Shown: piece after piece, positions 45,984 through 55,009 of the stretch
How positions within the stretch are numbered: position 1 is the stretch's first letter
How the letters are laid out: every line of letters starts with the position of its first letter
Assembly (NCBI RefSeq): GCF_000300195.1
Contig: NZ_AMQH01000004.1
Span: 124,001 to 188,000, forward strand
Length of the DNA: 64,000 nt
Direction of reading: 5' to 3'
Source of the DNA: Clostridium tunisiense TJ
GTDB lineage: Bacteria; Bacillota; Clostridia; Clostridiales; Clostridiaceae
Program-made: the position numbers and the translations under genes
The notes under the pieces: model-generated
What the model was told of the DNA's origin: nothing
The model's database searches: none
Seen by the model: the letters and a program-made list of their open reading frames with translations, nothing else

Positions 45984-47717
45984 ATGAAGTTTGAAAATTT
46001 ACAGATAAGTAATTTTAGAAATTTTAAGAACATAAATATAAAACTCGATAATAAGAATGTAATATTTGGGATGAATGATGTTGGTAAAACGAACTTTCTA
46101 TGTAGTTTGAGATTTTTATTAGATAAAGAAGTGAGAAAAAATGGGTTCTTGCCTACAGACTATCATAAAAATAATATTAAGGAAAAGATTGAAATAACTT
46201 TAACATTAGATTTATCAGATTTTGATCAAAGTGAAGATACTAAGAAGTTTGTTTCAGAAACTAGAGATGGATGGGTTCGGAATTCTCAACGAGGGGATAT
46301 TTTTTATATAAGAGTAGAAGGAGAATTTGACGAAAAAGAAGTTTTTGGAGAACCTATAATGAAATGGGGAGATGACTTGCAGAATCTTAAGGATATTCCA
46401 TTCAAAGGAACTTCATATGCAATAGACAATATATTTAAATTAGTATATATAGATCCCTTAATTGATTTAGAAAGACTATTTGAGAAAAATAAAAGGTACA
46501 TATTTAATGAGAATTCTAATACAGAAGGAGATAAACAAATAATTAGAGATATTAATGCTTTAACAGATGAAGTAAATAAGCAAATAGGCAAAATGACTAC
46601 TATAAGTAGTTTTCAAGCAGAAATAACTGAAGAGTATAAAAAACTAAAAAAAGAGAGTATTAAGATTGAAATGAAATCAGAAATGGCTGTGAAAGGCTTT
46701 TTTTCGGATATAATACCATATATAAAAAGAGATGGAGATGAAAATCATTATCCAACCTCTGGGGATGGAAGAAGAAAAATGTTATCATATTCACTATTTA
46801 ATTATTTAAACAAAAAAAAATATGAGGATAAAGTAGTTGTCTATTTATTAGAAGAACCTGAGAATAACTTTCACAGATCTATGCAAATAGCGTTGTCTAA
46901 ACAATTTTTTGAAGAAGATATTTATAAGTACATCTTCATTTCAACACATTCTTCAGAAATTTTATATGAGATGGATAAAGCAATGTTAATTAGAATACAT
47001 TCACAGGATAAAATAGAATGTGATTCATATCTATATAGAATAGACTCAAGTTATAAAATTACTAAAAAGAAACTAAATAAGGAATTATCAAATGCATTAT
47101 TTGCAGAGAAGGTGCTTCTAATAGAAGGACCATCAGAAAAAATTTTATTTGAAAAAGTTTTAGATGAGGTTAATCCAGAATATGAGTTAAATGGGGGATA
47201 TATTTTACAAGTAACAGGCACACATTTTAAACCATACTTTGAAGTACTTAATGGGTTAGATATTGAAACTAGTGTCAAAACTGATAATGATTTAAAAAAT
47301 AAAAAAGGTACATCAAATGAGTATGAATTGCTTGGATTAAATAGATGTTTAGAATTATTAAATAAATCTAAACTCGACAATATACAAATGCCATTTGATT
47401 CTACAACAACAAAAAAAGATAAACATATCGAATTAAAAAATAAGAAGCAACAGTTATATACAAGTCATGAAAGTTTAATAACTGAACTTAAAAAAAGATG
47501 TATATATTTATCTGAAGTAGATTTGGAAAATGACTTATTCAGTGTTATTGGGGAACGAATGGCAGAAATTTTAGAAAAACCAATTGATAAAGTGGTTGAT
47601 TACATGCAAGATAAAAAGTTATTAAATATGGTTGAGTTAGTTGAAGGCTTAACAAAAGATGATTGTATAAAAATCTATGAAAGTGATAAGTTTAATTGTC
47701 TGAGGGAGTTGAGTTAA
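45984..47717 (+). CDS. gajA: Gabija protein A: OLD-family ATPase with TOPRIM nuclease
   Basis: The protein is 577 residues, close to the roughly 578 of the characterised Bacillus cereus GajA. The N-terminal ABC-like ATPase has Walker A GMNDVGKT (29-36), a degenerate signature near YPTSGDGRRKMLS (257-268), Walker B VVVYLLEEPENN (284-295) and a switch His in ISTHSSE. The C-terminal TOPRIM has Glu381 in VLLIEGPSE and the acidic TDND (433-436). In Gabija the A subunit nicks DNA and is held off by nucleotides until phage growth depletes them. The adjacent UvrD-like gene completes the system. Confidence 0.93.
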   Translation: MKFENLQISNFRNFKNINIKLDNKNVIFGMNDVGKTNFLCSLRFLLDKEVRKNGFLPTDYHKNNIKEKIEITLTLDLSDFDQSEDTKKFVSETRDGWVRNSQRGDIFYIRVEGEFDEKEVFGEPIMKWGDDLQNLKDIPFKGTSYAIDNIFKLVYIDPLIDLERLFEKNKRYIFNENSNTEGDKQIIRDINALTDEVNKQIGKMTTISSFQAEITEEYKKLKKESIKIEMKSEMAVKGFFSDIIPYIKRDGDENHYPTSGDGRRKMLSYSLFNYLNKKKYEDKVVVYLLEEPENNFHRSMQIALSKQFFEEDIYKYIFISTHSSEILYEMDKAMLIRIHSQDKIECDSYLYRIDSSYKITKKKLNKELSNALFAEKVLLIEGPSEKILFEKVLDEVNPEYELNGGYILQVTGTHFKPYFEVLNGLDIETSVKTDNDLKNKKGTSNEYELLGLNRCLELLNKSKLDNIQMPFDSTTTKKDKHIELKNKKQQLYTSHESLITELKKRCIYLSEVDLENDLFSVIGERMAEILEKPIDKVVDYMQDKKLLNMVELVEGLTKDDCIKIYESDKFNCLRELS

Positions 47718-47718
47718 T

Positions 47719-49206
47719 TTGATAGATGAAAAAGATAGAGAAAGTATTTTGCATGATAATGGAAATATATTAGTTACAGCTGGGGCAGGATCAGGGAAAA
47801 CTACAACACTTACTAAGAAAATAATAAATGACCTAGAGAGCAATAAAAAGCACTATAAAATTGCAGCAATAACATTTACCAGAAAGGCAGCAAAAGAAAT
47901 TAAGGATAGATTATCTGGAAAAACTAGGGGGCACTTTATAGGTACTAACGATGGTTTTGTTGAGCAAGAAATTATAAAACCATTTATAAAAGATGCTTTT
48001 GGAAATGAATATTCAGATCAATTCGAAGTTGTTTATAATGTAGATAAATTTGATACTTTTAAAGAAGGATTGGATTTAATTAAATATAAGAATAAATTAG
48101 GTACTTATAAAGATAACAAAAAGAATTTTAAGTTTGAATTAGCTCTTCAGATACTATTAAAATCGAGAGTAGCTAAGCAATATATTCAAGCAAGATATTT
48201 TAAGTTATTTATAGATGAATATCAAGATTGTGACCAGGATATGCACAAATTATTTATGTATATAAAAGATGCACTTGGCATTAAGTTATTTATTGTTGGT
48301 GATCCAAAACAATCAATTTACCAGTGGAGGGGAGCTAAACCTGAACTTTTTAATGACTTAATAAATGATAATAATAATGGTTTTAGTAAGTATGAGTTAA
48401 AGGAAAATTTCAGATGTTGTTGCGATATACAAAATTATGCAAATATATTAGAAAGGCATGATACTAGGGATTATAAGATAGTAGATGAAGTGCAGAATGT
48501 TATTGGAATAGAAAGTGATATTAATCCATTAGATATTTTAGATTTAGAAAAGGAAATTGTTATACTTTTAAGGGTAGCAAAAACAATTGCAAAGGATTTG
48601 GAAAATGAAATAAATAAAAATGGATATAACTTTGTATATGTTCCTAGGACACCATTAGATGATCTAGGAACGGAAAATGCAACTATACTTATTGAACTTG
48701 CAAAATATGTAAAAAATAGCAATTACACTGTTTATGATTTAATAAACTGCTTACCAGTTGAATTAAGTAAAAATGAGATTAAAACAATAGATCAAGTAAT
48801 TTATAGACTAAGAAAAAGTGATGTAACTGAAGCTGAAATTGAAGGGAGTATAATAGAATTATTCAATATTTTGCAAATACCATTTAGAAGTGATGATGAA
48901 ATTTCAAAGTTTATTGAATCTATACTTGACAATCAATATGATAATGCCTTTAATGGGAAAGAATATAAGCATAAAATAATGACTATACACTCAGCTAAGG
49001 GATTAGAGTTTGAACAAGTGATTATCTTTTCAGATGACTTTAAATTACACTGGAATAGAGACAAAAATGAACATTATGTTGCAACGACGAGAGGAAAAGA
49101 AAAATTAATTATAATATTAAATAGTGAAGAATACATTCATAACTTAAAAGTGGTTGCCAAAAAATGTAATTTTGATACAATAGATAGAATAATAAAGATT
49201 ATTTAA
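47719..49206 (+). CDS. gajB: Gabija protein B: UvrD-like helicase/NTPase
   Basis: The protein is 495 residues, close to the roughly 494 of the reference GajB. The superfamily 1A helicase motifs are in order: Walker A TAGAGSGKTTT (20-30), motif II FIDEYQDCDQ, motif III GDPKQSIYQWRGA, motif V TIHSAKGLEFEQVI and motif VI YVATTRGKEKL. It is shorter than UvrD, as expected for GajB. It starts at TTG 47,719, one base after the gajA stop, so translation is coupled. GajB is thought to sense DNA ends or ssDNA and assemble with a GajA core. Confidence 0.93.
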   Translation: MIDEKDRESILHDNGNILVTAGAGSGKTTTLTKKIINDLESNKKHYKIAAITFTRKAAKEIKDRLSGKTRGHFIGTNDGFVEQEIIKPFIKDAFGNEYSDQFEVVYNVDKFDTFKEGLDLIKYKNKLGTYKDNKKNFKFELALQILLKSRVAKQYIQARYFKLFIDEYQDCDQDMHKLFMYIKDALGIKLFIVGDPKQSIYQWRGAKPELFNDLINDNNNGFSKYELKENFRCCCDIQNYANILERHDTRDYKIVDEVQNVIGIESDINPLDILDLEKEIVILLRVAKTIAKDLENEINKNGYNFVYVPRTPLDDLGTENATILIELAKYVKNSNYTVYDLINCLPVELSKNEIKTIDQVIYRLRKSDVTEAEIEGSIIELFNILQIPFRSDDEISKFIESILDNQYDNAFNGKEYKHKIMTIHSAKGLEFEQVIIFSDDFKLHWNRDKNEHYVATTRGKEKLIIILNSEEYIHNLKVVAKKCNFDTIDRIIKII

Positions 49207-49306
49207 GAATAAATTTATATAGGTTTTTAAATATAGTATATAATAAGTAAGTTAGCTATGGATAATTTGCCAAATGTAATTTATAATGAAATAATTAATT
49301 TATGTG

Positions 49307-49380
49307 AGACTTTGTATATTAAAAAAATACTTGTCCATAATTTATTATGGAGGGGTGATCATCCATGATATACAAAGTCT
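49307..49380. promoter_or_regulatory. 13-bp perfect inverted repeat spanning the XRE leader and start
   Basis: AGACTTTGTATAT (49,307-49,319) and ATATACAAAGTCT (49,368-49,380) are exact reverse complements. They flank the ribosome binding site GGAGGGGTGATC, and the downstream copy covers codons 2-5. They could be paired operator half-sites or a stem that hides the start. Confidence 0.65.
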
Positions 49381-49802
49381 TTGGAGAAAAGGTGCGAGAA
49401 TATAGAAAGAAAAAAGATTTAACAACATTAGAATTATCTGATCAATTAAACATTTCTTCAGGATTATTAAATAACATCGAGAATGGGAAGTCGGATTCTT
49501 TTCAGCTTGAACTATTAAATAAAATGGTACAAGTTTTAAATATTCCACTAAATGAAGTACCTATATTTTATGATTATAATGGTGAGTTAACAGTAGTTCA
49601 AAATGATGATAATCTATGTATTAAGGCTAATCTAAGCAATATAAAAAGTAAGGAATCTTTCCAAAACTTCTTAGAAGAATTTATTAAGATGTATATAGAA
49701 TTTTTACCTAGGGTGAAAGATGAAAAAGAATTTAATAAGTTAATGTTAAATCAAATAAAGCTAAATATAGAAACTTGCTTTAAAGTGAAGCAAATAAAGT
49801 AA
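49365..49802 (+). CDS. XRE/Cro-type regulator in the element
   Basis: The N-terminal helix-turn-helix is typical: KVREYRKKKDLTTLELSDQL then NISSGLLNNIENGKSDSF. The C-terminal part of about 80 residues is charged and probably dimerises. It lies after Gabija and before the nuclease-like gene, and its leader carries a 13-bp inverted repeat, so autoregulation is likely. It may control the element's recombination or defence genes. Confidence 0.85.
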   Translation: MIYKVFGEKVREYRKKKDLTTLELSDQLNISSGLLNNIENGKSDSFQLELLNKMVQVLNIPLNEVPIFYDYNGELTVVQNDDNLCIKANLSNIKSKESFQNFLEEFIKMYIEFLPRVKDEKEFNKLMLNQIKLNIETCFKVKQIK

Positions 49803-49804
49803 TT

Positions 49805-49834
49805 AAGATCTAGTTTTACTAGGTCTTTTTTTTA
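49805..49834 (+). terminator. Terminator after the XRE gene
   Basis: The arms AGATCTAG and CTAGGTCT are followed by TTTTTTTT. Confidence 0.85.
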
Positions 49835-49920
49835 TTGCTCATTATTCATTAATATGAATTCATTTTCATGAATAATATTATTTCTTTTGCACATGCTATT
49901 ATCACAAGGCGGTGTTAAAA

Positions 49921-50457
49921 GTGAGTAAACCTATCAATAAATACCTATCTTTTGATATTACCCTTCACAAAACCTTATCTGAGTTCAATCAACTGCCTAG
50001 TGGTCAAGTCACATCTCTTGATAATTTACTAAGTATCTTACATGATAATTGGTTATCACTAGGCTACAACTCCAAAAAAGAAGAAGATATTTATAAAATG
50101 AGGGCAGTTACCACTTTAATTAAGTATTATTACAACCCTAAAGATAAAGGAGAAGAAAACATACTAATTGATAAATTTATAAAGGCAAGGGAGGATAAGA
50201 ATATATATTTTGCTAAGATTGATAAACTTCACTTTTTAGATGAAGACACATTAGAAGTAATAGATTACAAGTCAGGTTGGCACATTCCCCCTAAATCACA
50301 CATTTATAATTCCAATAAAGTTTACCAAACTCTTTTCTGCATATATTCAAAGTTTGGATGTTTCCCACAACAATATAGTTTTTATTATCTTCGGCACAAC
50401 TTTAAATACACTATGACTATTAATGAAATATTTCTTAAAAGAAATTTTAAAACTTAA
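49921..50457 (+). CDS. PD-(D/E)XK nuclease-like protein (RecB/Cas4-type motif)
   Basis: Near residue 100 the segment AKIDKLHFLDEDTLEVIDYK followed by SG gives the D...(D/E)xK pattern of the RecB/Cas4-like nuclease family, and a later YQTLFCIYS helix resembles the QxxxY motif. An upstream helical region of about 90 residues has no match. AAGGCGGTG 6 nt before GTG 49,921 sets the start. It immediately precedes the tandem recombinases, so it could process DNA during element transfer or have a defence role; this is inference. Confidence 0.6.
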   Translation: MSKPINKYLSFDITLHKTLSEFNQLPSGQVTSLDNLLSILHDNWLSLGYNSKKEEDIYKMRAVTTLIKYYYNPKDKGEENILIDKFIKAREDKNIYFAKIDKLHFLDEDTLEVIDYKSGWHIPPKSHIYNSNKVYQTLFCIYSKFGCFPQQYSFYYLRHNFKYTMTINEIFLKRNFKT

Positions 50458-50494
50458 TGACTTTTTATAACAACATAATTAAGGAGGATTAAAC

Positions 50495-50656
50495 ATGAAG
50501 CAAGAAATAGAGGTTATTTTTAAGGATAAGATTGATTTTCGTAATAGGTTTATGAAGTTCATAATAGATTTATTAGTGGAAAGCAATTATTTATTAGGTG
50601 AGGAATGTGGAGAGGATTCCAACAGAACAGGAGTTAATAAAGCAAATGATAAATGA
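50495..50656 (+). CDS. 53-residue hypothetical protein overlapping the recombinase start
   Basis: ATG 50,495 lies 6 nt after AAGGAGGA, the best ribosome binding site in the area. The product begins MKQEIEVIFKDKIDFRNRF and is helical. It overlaps the first codons of the downstream recombinase in another frame, so the two are probably coupled. Family unknown. Confidence 0.6.
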   Translation: MKQEIEVIFKDKIDFRNRFMKFIIDLLVESNYLLGEECGEDSNRTGVNKANDK

Positions 50657-52115
50657 TCCTTACACTTATACTGCAATATATGCAAGACAGTCTAGTGCAA
50701 AACAAAGTGAGTCTTTAGAAACTCAAGTAGCACTTGGTAAAAACTATGCCTTTGAGAAAAATCTCTTAGTGTATAAAGTTTATGAGGAAGCTATATCTGC
50801 TACTAAAAATAAGATTAATCAACGTGAAAAGCTTCATAACTTACTTGAAGATGCTAAGGCTGGATATTTTAAGTATGTTATTGTTTATAGAAGAGATAGA
50901 TTAGCAAGAATTTTTGAGGATTATTTAGAAATTAAAAACGCACTAGTAAAGTATGGTGTTACTATATTGTTTACAAATGATGTTAAAACTAAGGTAGATA
51001 ATTCCCCATTATCTAGTTTTGTTGATAATATACTTATGGCAGTTGCTGAACTAGAACCCACTTATATTAGGGATAGAGTGAACAATGGAAAAAGAATGAA
51101 GAAAGAAGCTGGGGAATATGGTCAGAAACCACCATATGGATTAATGGTTTCTGAGAATGTAATTATAGAAGACAAAAGATTTGCAAAGGGATATAAAGCT
51201 GTACCTAGAGAAAAGAATGATATTGAACTTATATTTAAAACATTTCTAAGAGAGGATATACAATCTTTTAATGACTTACATGAGGCTTTAAAAGATGTAA
51301 AATTTAATGACATAAAAAATAAATCAGAAATTGAAAAGATTTTGAAGAGGCCCATATATGCAAAACGTGCTTTATTTGATACTGAAAACTATTCGTATAA
51401 TGGATTTAATATAGTTGAAAAAGAAACAGGAGAAGAACTTCCAGTATCATTGGATTACTTTTACAAATGTGAAAATGTAGAAGGGATTATTGAAGAGGAG
51501 ACATGGTTAAAAGCTGCTGAAAAGATGGCGACGATAGGAGACGAAAAAAGTATTCGAGTATACAATCCATTTAAAAGATTACTGTTAGAAAAAGTGTACT
51601 GTAAGAAGTGTAACAATAGAATGGAGCTTAAAGGAGATTATTATAAATGTAGCACATGTAACAATTCTATGAATTACAAAAGAGTTAATGCTGCAGCAAA
51701 AGAAAACTTATTAGTAATAAAGCTAAGAAATATTAACAATGAAATAAAGAAGAAAGCACAAGAGAAAATAAAAGATGAGATTAAAGAAAACAAGGCAAAT
51801 CTAATTAAGAATATAAATCTGCAAAGGGAAAAGGTAGAAAAGTTTTTAGAGTATCCTAATGATAAGGATTTAAGAATAGAAATAGAGAGTCTATCTAATG
51901 AAGAAGTAATTATTAGTGAAAAACTTAGAGAGCTAGAGTCTAGATATAAATCTTTAATGGAGTTGAGTGAATCTAAAATTACTAACTTGATAAAGTATAA
52001 ATTGGAAGTTTCAGAATCAAATTACACCACATTAAAAGATGTAATTGATTGCTTCGTTGAAAAAGTGGAGGTAGATAAATTTTATGGAAAGACATGTACA
52101 GTTAGACTATTGTAG
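50598..52115 (+). CDS. Large serine recombinase 1 of a tandem pair
   Basis: The N-terminal resolvase domain has the catalytic serine in YARQSSAKQSESLETQ (Ser32) and RRDRLAR for the arginine cluster. A recombinase domain follows, then a zinc ribbon (CKKCNNRM...CSTCNN) and a coiled-coil tail. The start is uncertain between GTG 50,598 and GTG 50,607; neither has a strong ribosome binding site, so coupling to the overlapping mini-gene is likely. The next gene is a second recombinase overlapping by 32 bp, an arrangement like ccrAB of staphylococcal cassettes. Confidence 0.9.
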   Translation: MRNVERIPTEQELIKQMINDPYTYTAIYARQSSAKQSESLETQVALGKNYAFEKNLLVYKVYEEAISATKNKINQREKLHNLLEDAKAGYFKYVIVYRRDRLARIFEDYLEIKNALVKYGVTILFTNDVKTKVDNSPLSSFVDNILMAVAELEPTYIRDRVNNGKRMKKEAGEYGQKPPYGLMVSENVIIEDKRFAKGYKAVPREKNDIELIFKTFLREDIQSFNDLHEALKDVKFNDIKNKSEIEKILKRPIYAKRALFDTENYSYNGFNIVEKETGEELPVSLDYFYKCENVEGIIEEETWLKAAEKMATIGDEKSIRVYNPFKRLLLEKVYCKKCNNRMELKGDYYKCSTCNNSMNYKRVNAAAKENLLVIKLRNINNEIKKKAQEKIKDEIKENKANLIKNINLQREKVEKFLEYPNDKDLRIEIESLSNEEVIISEKLRELESRYKSLMELSESKITNLIKYKLEVSESNYTTLKDVIDCFVEKVEVDKFYGKTCTVRLL

Positions 52116-53709
52116 TGAAAATATTGCAGCGATTTATGCAAGGGTGTCCACAAGGAAACAGGAGAGAGATGGATTTTCAATAGAAAATCAGATAAAAGAA
52201 GCTATGAGCTTTGCACAAGATAAATTTATTATTGAAGATAGATTGATTTTTGAGGAAAACTCTTCAGCATCTAAGTATTATAATAAAGAATTAAAATATG
52301 ATTCAGAAGAGGAAAACTTTCATAACAGACCAGAACTTCGAAGACTTATAATATCTGCACAGAATGGTATGTTCAAACATCTTCTTGTTTATTCAAGAGA
52401 TAGATTATCTAGGGTTACAGAGGAAGCTCTTTTAATTCAAGCCATATTTAAGAAATATGGAGTAGAAATTCATTACACTAAAAAGGGTGAAACTTTAAAT
52501 ACAGGTAATGAAAATATAAATAGATTCTTACATTTAATACTCTCATCAGTAGCAGAACTTGAAAGCTCTATATTGGCAACAAGAGTAAAAGAAGGGAATA
52601 AATCTTGTGTAGAAAAAGGGGTATGGGCTGGTGGAAGGATACCATTAGGTTATGTTAGCGAAAGTGCTCGTATAAAACAAGGAAAGGTAAATTCTATATT
52701 AATTAAGTCAGATTTTGAAAGAAAGGCTGTTGAGGATATATTTGAGTTATATCAAATGGGATTAGGCTATAAAAGAATAGCAGACGCTATGAATAATAGG
52801 CATCATTATTCAAGATGGACTAAAAGTAGAATTGAAGCAGTTATTAAAAATGAAACTTATACAGGCTGTATCACTTGGAATAGACGTGGAGGTAAGAGAA
52901 ATCCAATAAAACATAAAGATGTATTTAAGGGTAAGCATAATGCAGATATTGAGATAATAGAAAAAGATGATTGGGACAAAACTGTGAAATATAGAAAGGT
53001 AAGAGAAGATAGTTCAGATCCATACATTCACTTTACTCCATTTATTCTTAAAGATAAGCTCTACTGTGATGAATGCAAAGAGGTGATGATTCCTAAAAAT
53101 CCAGGAGCTAAAAAGACTTCTGTTTATTGTTGCAATAACAAAAATCATCACCAAAGCAAGGGCAATCATAGGATACCTAAGGAGCTGGTTGAAAATGAAT
53201 TTCTAAATTTTATAGAAGAACTTACTTCTATGAAATTACAGAGTGCTAATAACCTCTACAAACAATATGAATTTAGTTTTCAAGAGAAGAAAGAGTCTTA
53301 CAAGGCATATTTACAAGCATTAAATGAAAAAGTTAGTGAGTTAGAGAGTAAAAATAATATAATTGAGGAACTCATGAAAAGTGAAGAAAGTAGTAGCGTG
53401 AAAAGAGCACTTAAAAATCAAAGCATTTATAATAAAAACATACTAGTGAGGTATGATAATATAAAGAAAGAGTATGAAGATTTGATTGAAGAAGAGCCAA
53501 TTAAATTTGAAGACTTTCATAAAGAAGTAAATAAATTTCTAGAAATAATATTTTCTAATGAAAAAAATGAGAAGGAAATTGAAGCTGAAGAAATAAGTAA
53601 ATTGAAACTTTCGAAAAGAAACTTTGTAATTAATTTTATTGATAAATTATATGTCTCATATGATAAGAACACCAGTTATATAAAAATAACAAAAATACAA
53701 TTTATATAA
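52084..53709 (+). CDS. Large serine recombinase 2 of a tandem pair
   Basis: The catalytic domain contains YARVSTRKQERDGFSIENQ (Ser22) and YSRDRLSRVTEE, followed by a recombinase domain, a zinc ribbon (CDECKEVM...CCNNKNHH) and a coiled-coil insertion. At 541 residues it is in the range of CcrB-like proteins. ATG 52,084 lies inside the 3' end of recombinase 1. It is divergent from both other recombinases, so the pair is not a recent duplication. Confidence 0.9.
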   Translation: MERHVQLDYCSENIAAIYARVSTRKQERDGFSIENQIKEAMSFAQDKFIIEDRLIFEENSSASKYYNKELKYDSEEENFHNRPELRRLIISAQNGMFKHLLVYSRDRLSRVTEEALLIQAIFKKYGVEIHYTKKGETLNTGNENINRFLHLILSSVAELESSILATRVKEGNKSCVEKGVWAGGRIPLGYVSESARIKQGKVNSILIKSDFERKAVEDIFELYQMGLGYKRIADAMNNRHHYSRWTKSRIEAVIKNETYTGCITWNRRGGKRNPIKHKDVFKGKHNADIEIIEKDDWDKTVKYRKVREDSSDPYIHFTPFILKDKLYCDECKEVMIPKNPGAKKTSVYCCNNKNHHQSKGNHRIPKELVENEFLNFIEELTSMKLQSANNLYKQYEFSFQEKKESYKAYLQALNEKVSELESKNNIIEELMKSEESSSVKRALKNQSIYNKNILVRYDNIKKEYEDLIEEEPIKFEDFHKEVNKFLEIIFSNEKNEKEIEAEEISKLKLSKRNFVINFIDKLYVSYDKNTSYIKITKIQFI

Positions 53710-53743
53710 ACATATAGCCTTAAATTTAGGTTATATGTTTTTG
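53708..53743 (+). terminator. Terminator after the recombinase pair
   Basis: The arms AACATATAGCCT and AGGTTATATGTT are followed by TTTGC. Confidence 0.8.
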
Positions 53744-53778
53744 CTATATTATTAAGAGTATTTGAATATAGATTTATT

Positions 53779-53834
53779 AGTGGTAGGCTAACCCTCTGTT
53801 TCGGTATACCGAAACGGAGGGTTAACCTACCACT
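53779..53834. repeat. 56-bp near-perfect palindrome
   Basis: The left arm runs AGTGGTAGGCTAACCCTCTG then TTTCGGTA, and the right arm is its reverse complement with only two mismatched positions. The centre is CGGTATACCG, with no loop. GC content is far above that of the surroundings. It lies between the recombinase-pair terminator and the next gene. There is no T-run beside it. Confidence 0.85.
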
Positions 53835-53861
53835 GCATTCATATGTTAATGGGGTGGAAAA

Positions 53862-54413
53862 ATGGCTATTACTCAAAAAGAAATTGATATGGAAGAAATA
53901 AAAAAAGGTATATTAAAAGAAGTATTAAAAAAGTTAGTGGAAGAAAATTATACTCCAGAGGTGATTTTGGAAGTTATAGGAAGGAGAGCCTTATTAAATT
54001 GTACCTCTAAAAATATTCTGAATAAAATTAAAGAGTTAACTGAATTCCATTGGGATGAAGGTGAAAAAGTATGGTATACATATGATGGAAAGCTTATTGA
54101 TTATAAGAGTAACTTAACACAAAAAAATACCAAAGAAATAGATGAGAAGGAAGTGGCAAAAGAAAGGATCTATGTTGGAAGCAATTTAAAATCAATAATT
54201 AAAGACTCCTCATTACAAAGAATAAATTTAATAGAATTAGAGGTGGCTGTAGATGAAAAAGTTAATACAATTGAAAATAAGAAGCCTGAAGAGATTGACA
54301 ATAATATAAAAACAATAATGAAAGATATAAAAAGTTTAGATAGTAATATAAAACAAATAGCTAGAAACTTTAATAGGCTTATAAATTGTTTGGTTGAAGA
54401 AATAAATAAATAG
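53862..54413 (+). CDS. Hypothetical charged coiled-coil protein
   Basis: The protein is 183 residues, soluble and very rich in Lys/Glu. A helical N-terminal segment (EEIKKGILKEVLKKLVEENY) and a C-terminal coiled coil (NNIKTIMKDIKSLDSNIKQI) flank a short central part containing FHWDEGEKVWYTYDGK. I do not recognise the family. GGGGTGG 5 nt before ATG is good. The position just after the palindrome suggests an element-specific accessory, perhaps DNA-binding. Confidence 0.6.
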   Translation: MAITQKEIDMEEIKKGILKEVLKKLVEENYTPEVILEVIGRRALLNCTSKNILNKIKELTEFHWDEGEKVWYTYDGKLIDYKSNLTQKNTKEIDEKEVAKERIYVGSNLKSIIKDSSLQRINLIELEVAVDEKVNTIENKKPEEIDNNIKTIMKDIKSLDSNIKQIARNFNRLINCLVEEINK

Positions 54414-54454
54414 CTGACAAATGCTATGTATAATTATAGGTTAAATGTATATAT

Positions 54455-54464
54455 GTGGTATAAT
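54455..54464 (+). promoter_or_regulatory. Extended -10 promoter
   Basis: TGTGGTATAAT has its -10 at 54,459-54,464, about 72 bp before the next gene, and resembles the other TGGTATAAT promoters in this window. Confidence 0.45.
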
Positions 54465-54535
54465 GCTGTTAATTGATATTTTATTGTTCAAGCTAATACT
54501 TATTATTATATATTATGGTTAAGGGGGAATGGATA

Positions 54536-55009
54536 TTGGGAAATATGTTGCAAGAGATATTAGGTGATTTTGATTGTTCAGTTCTTAATTATTCTAATAA
54601 TAAAATACATGTAGACCACTTTCTTAGTGAAGAAAGATATGGAGATTTTTTAAAAGGCATTAATTGTAGAGCTGGTCAAGGGCTATTTGATATTGATGAG
54701 AAACTTGAGTTGAATAAACTAAATAATAATGCATTAGTTATTATCCAAAAAGATGGTGTTGAGACTGCAAGGTATAAGTTCATGCCAATTTTTAAAGCAA
54801 CTATGGAATATAAAGATATAGATATTAGTGGTAAAAAAATTAATAAGTCATTAACCTTCACAATAAGAAAAAGTATATTTGGTGGAAATGTTAACTTATT
54901 AATTGAGGATTCTTCCTTGGATTTTTATAATGTTGAGGCAGTAAAGTCATACATAAATGAAAAATTTGGCTCTAGTAAGTTAACAGAATGGAGTATTTAT
55001 AATGGATAA
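54536..55009 (+). CDS. Hypothetical protein before the exonuclease gene
   Basis: I do not recognise this family. The frame is open from 54,515, but AAGGGGGA before TTG 54,536 favours that start (about 157 residues). The protein is soluble with mixed alpha/beta character, including RYGDFLKGINCRAGQGLFDI and FTIRKSIFGGNVNLLIE. It overlaps the DEDD exonuclease gene by 8 bp, so the two are probably co-translated and may work together. Confidence 0.6.
   Translation: MGNMLQEILGDFDCSVLNYSNNKIHVDHFLSEERYGDFLKGINCRAGQGLFDIDEKLELNKLNNNALVIIQKDGVETARYKFMPIFKATMEYKDIDISGKKINKSLTFTIRKSIFGGNVNLLIEDSSLDFYNVEAVKSYINEKFGSSKLTEWSIYNG

Noticed and set aside
45984-49206. Plain OLD nuclease next to a DNA-repair helicase
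   Set aside because: Gene order, overlap-like spacing, exact size match and motif set fit Gabija better than unrelated repair genes.
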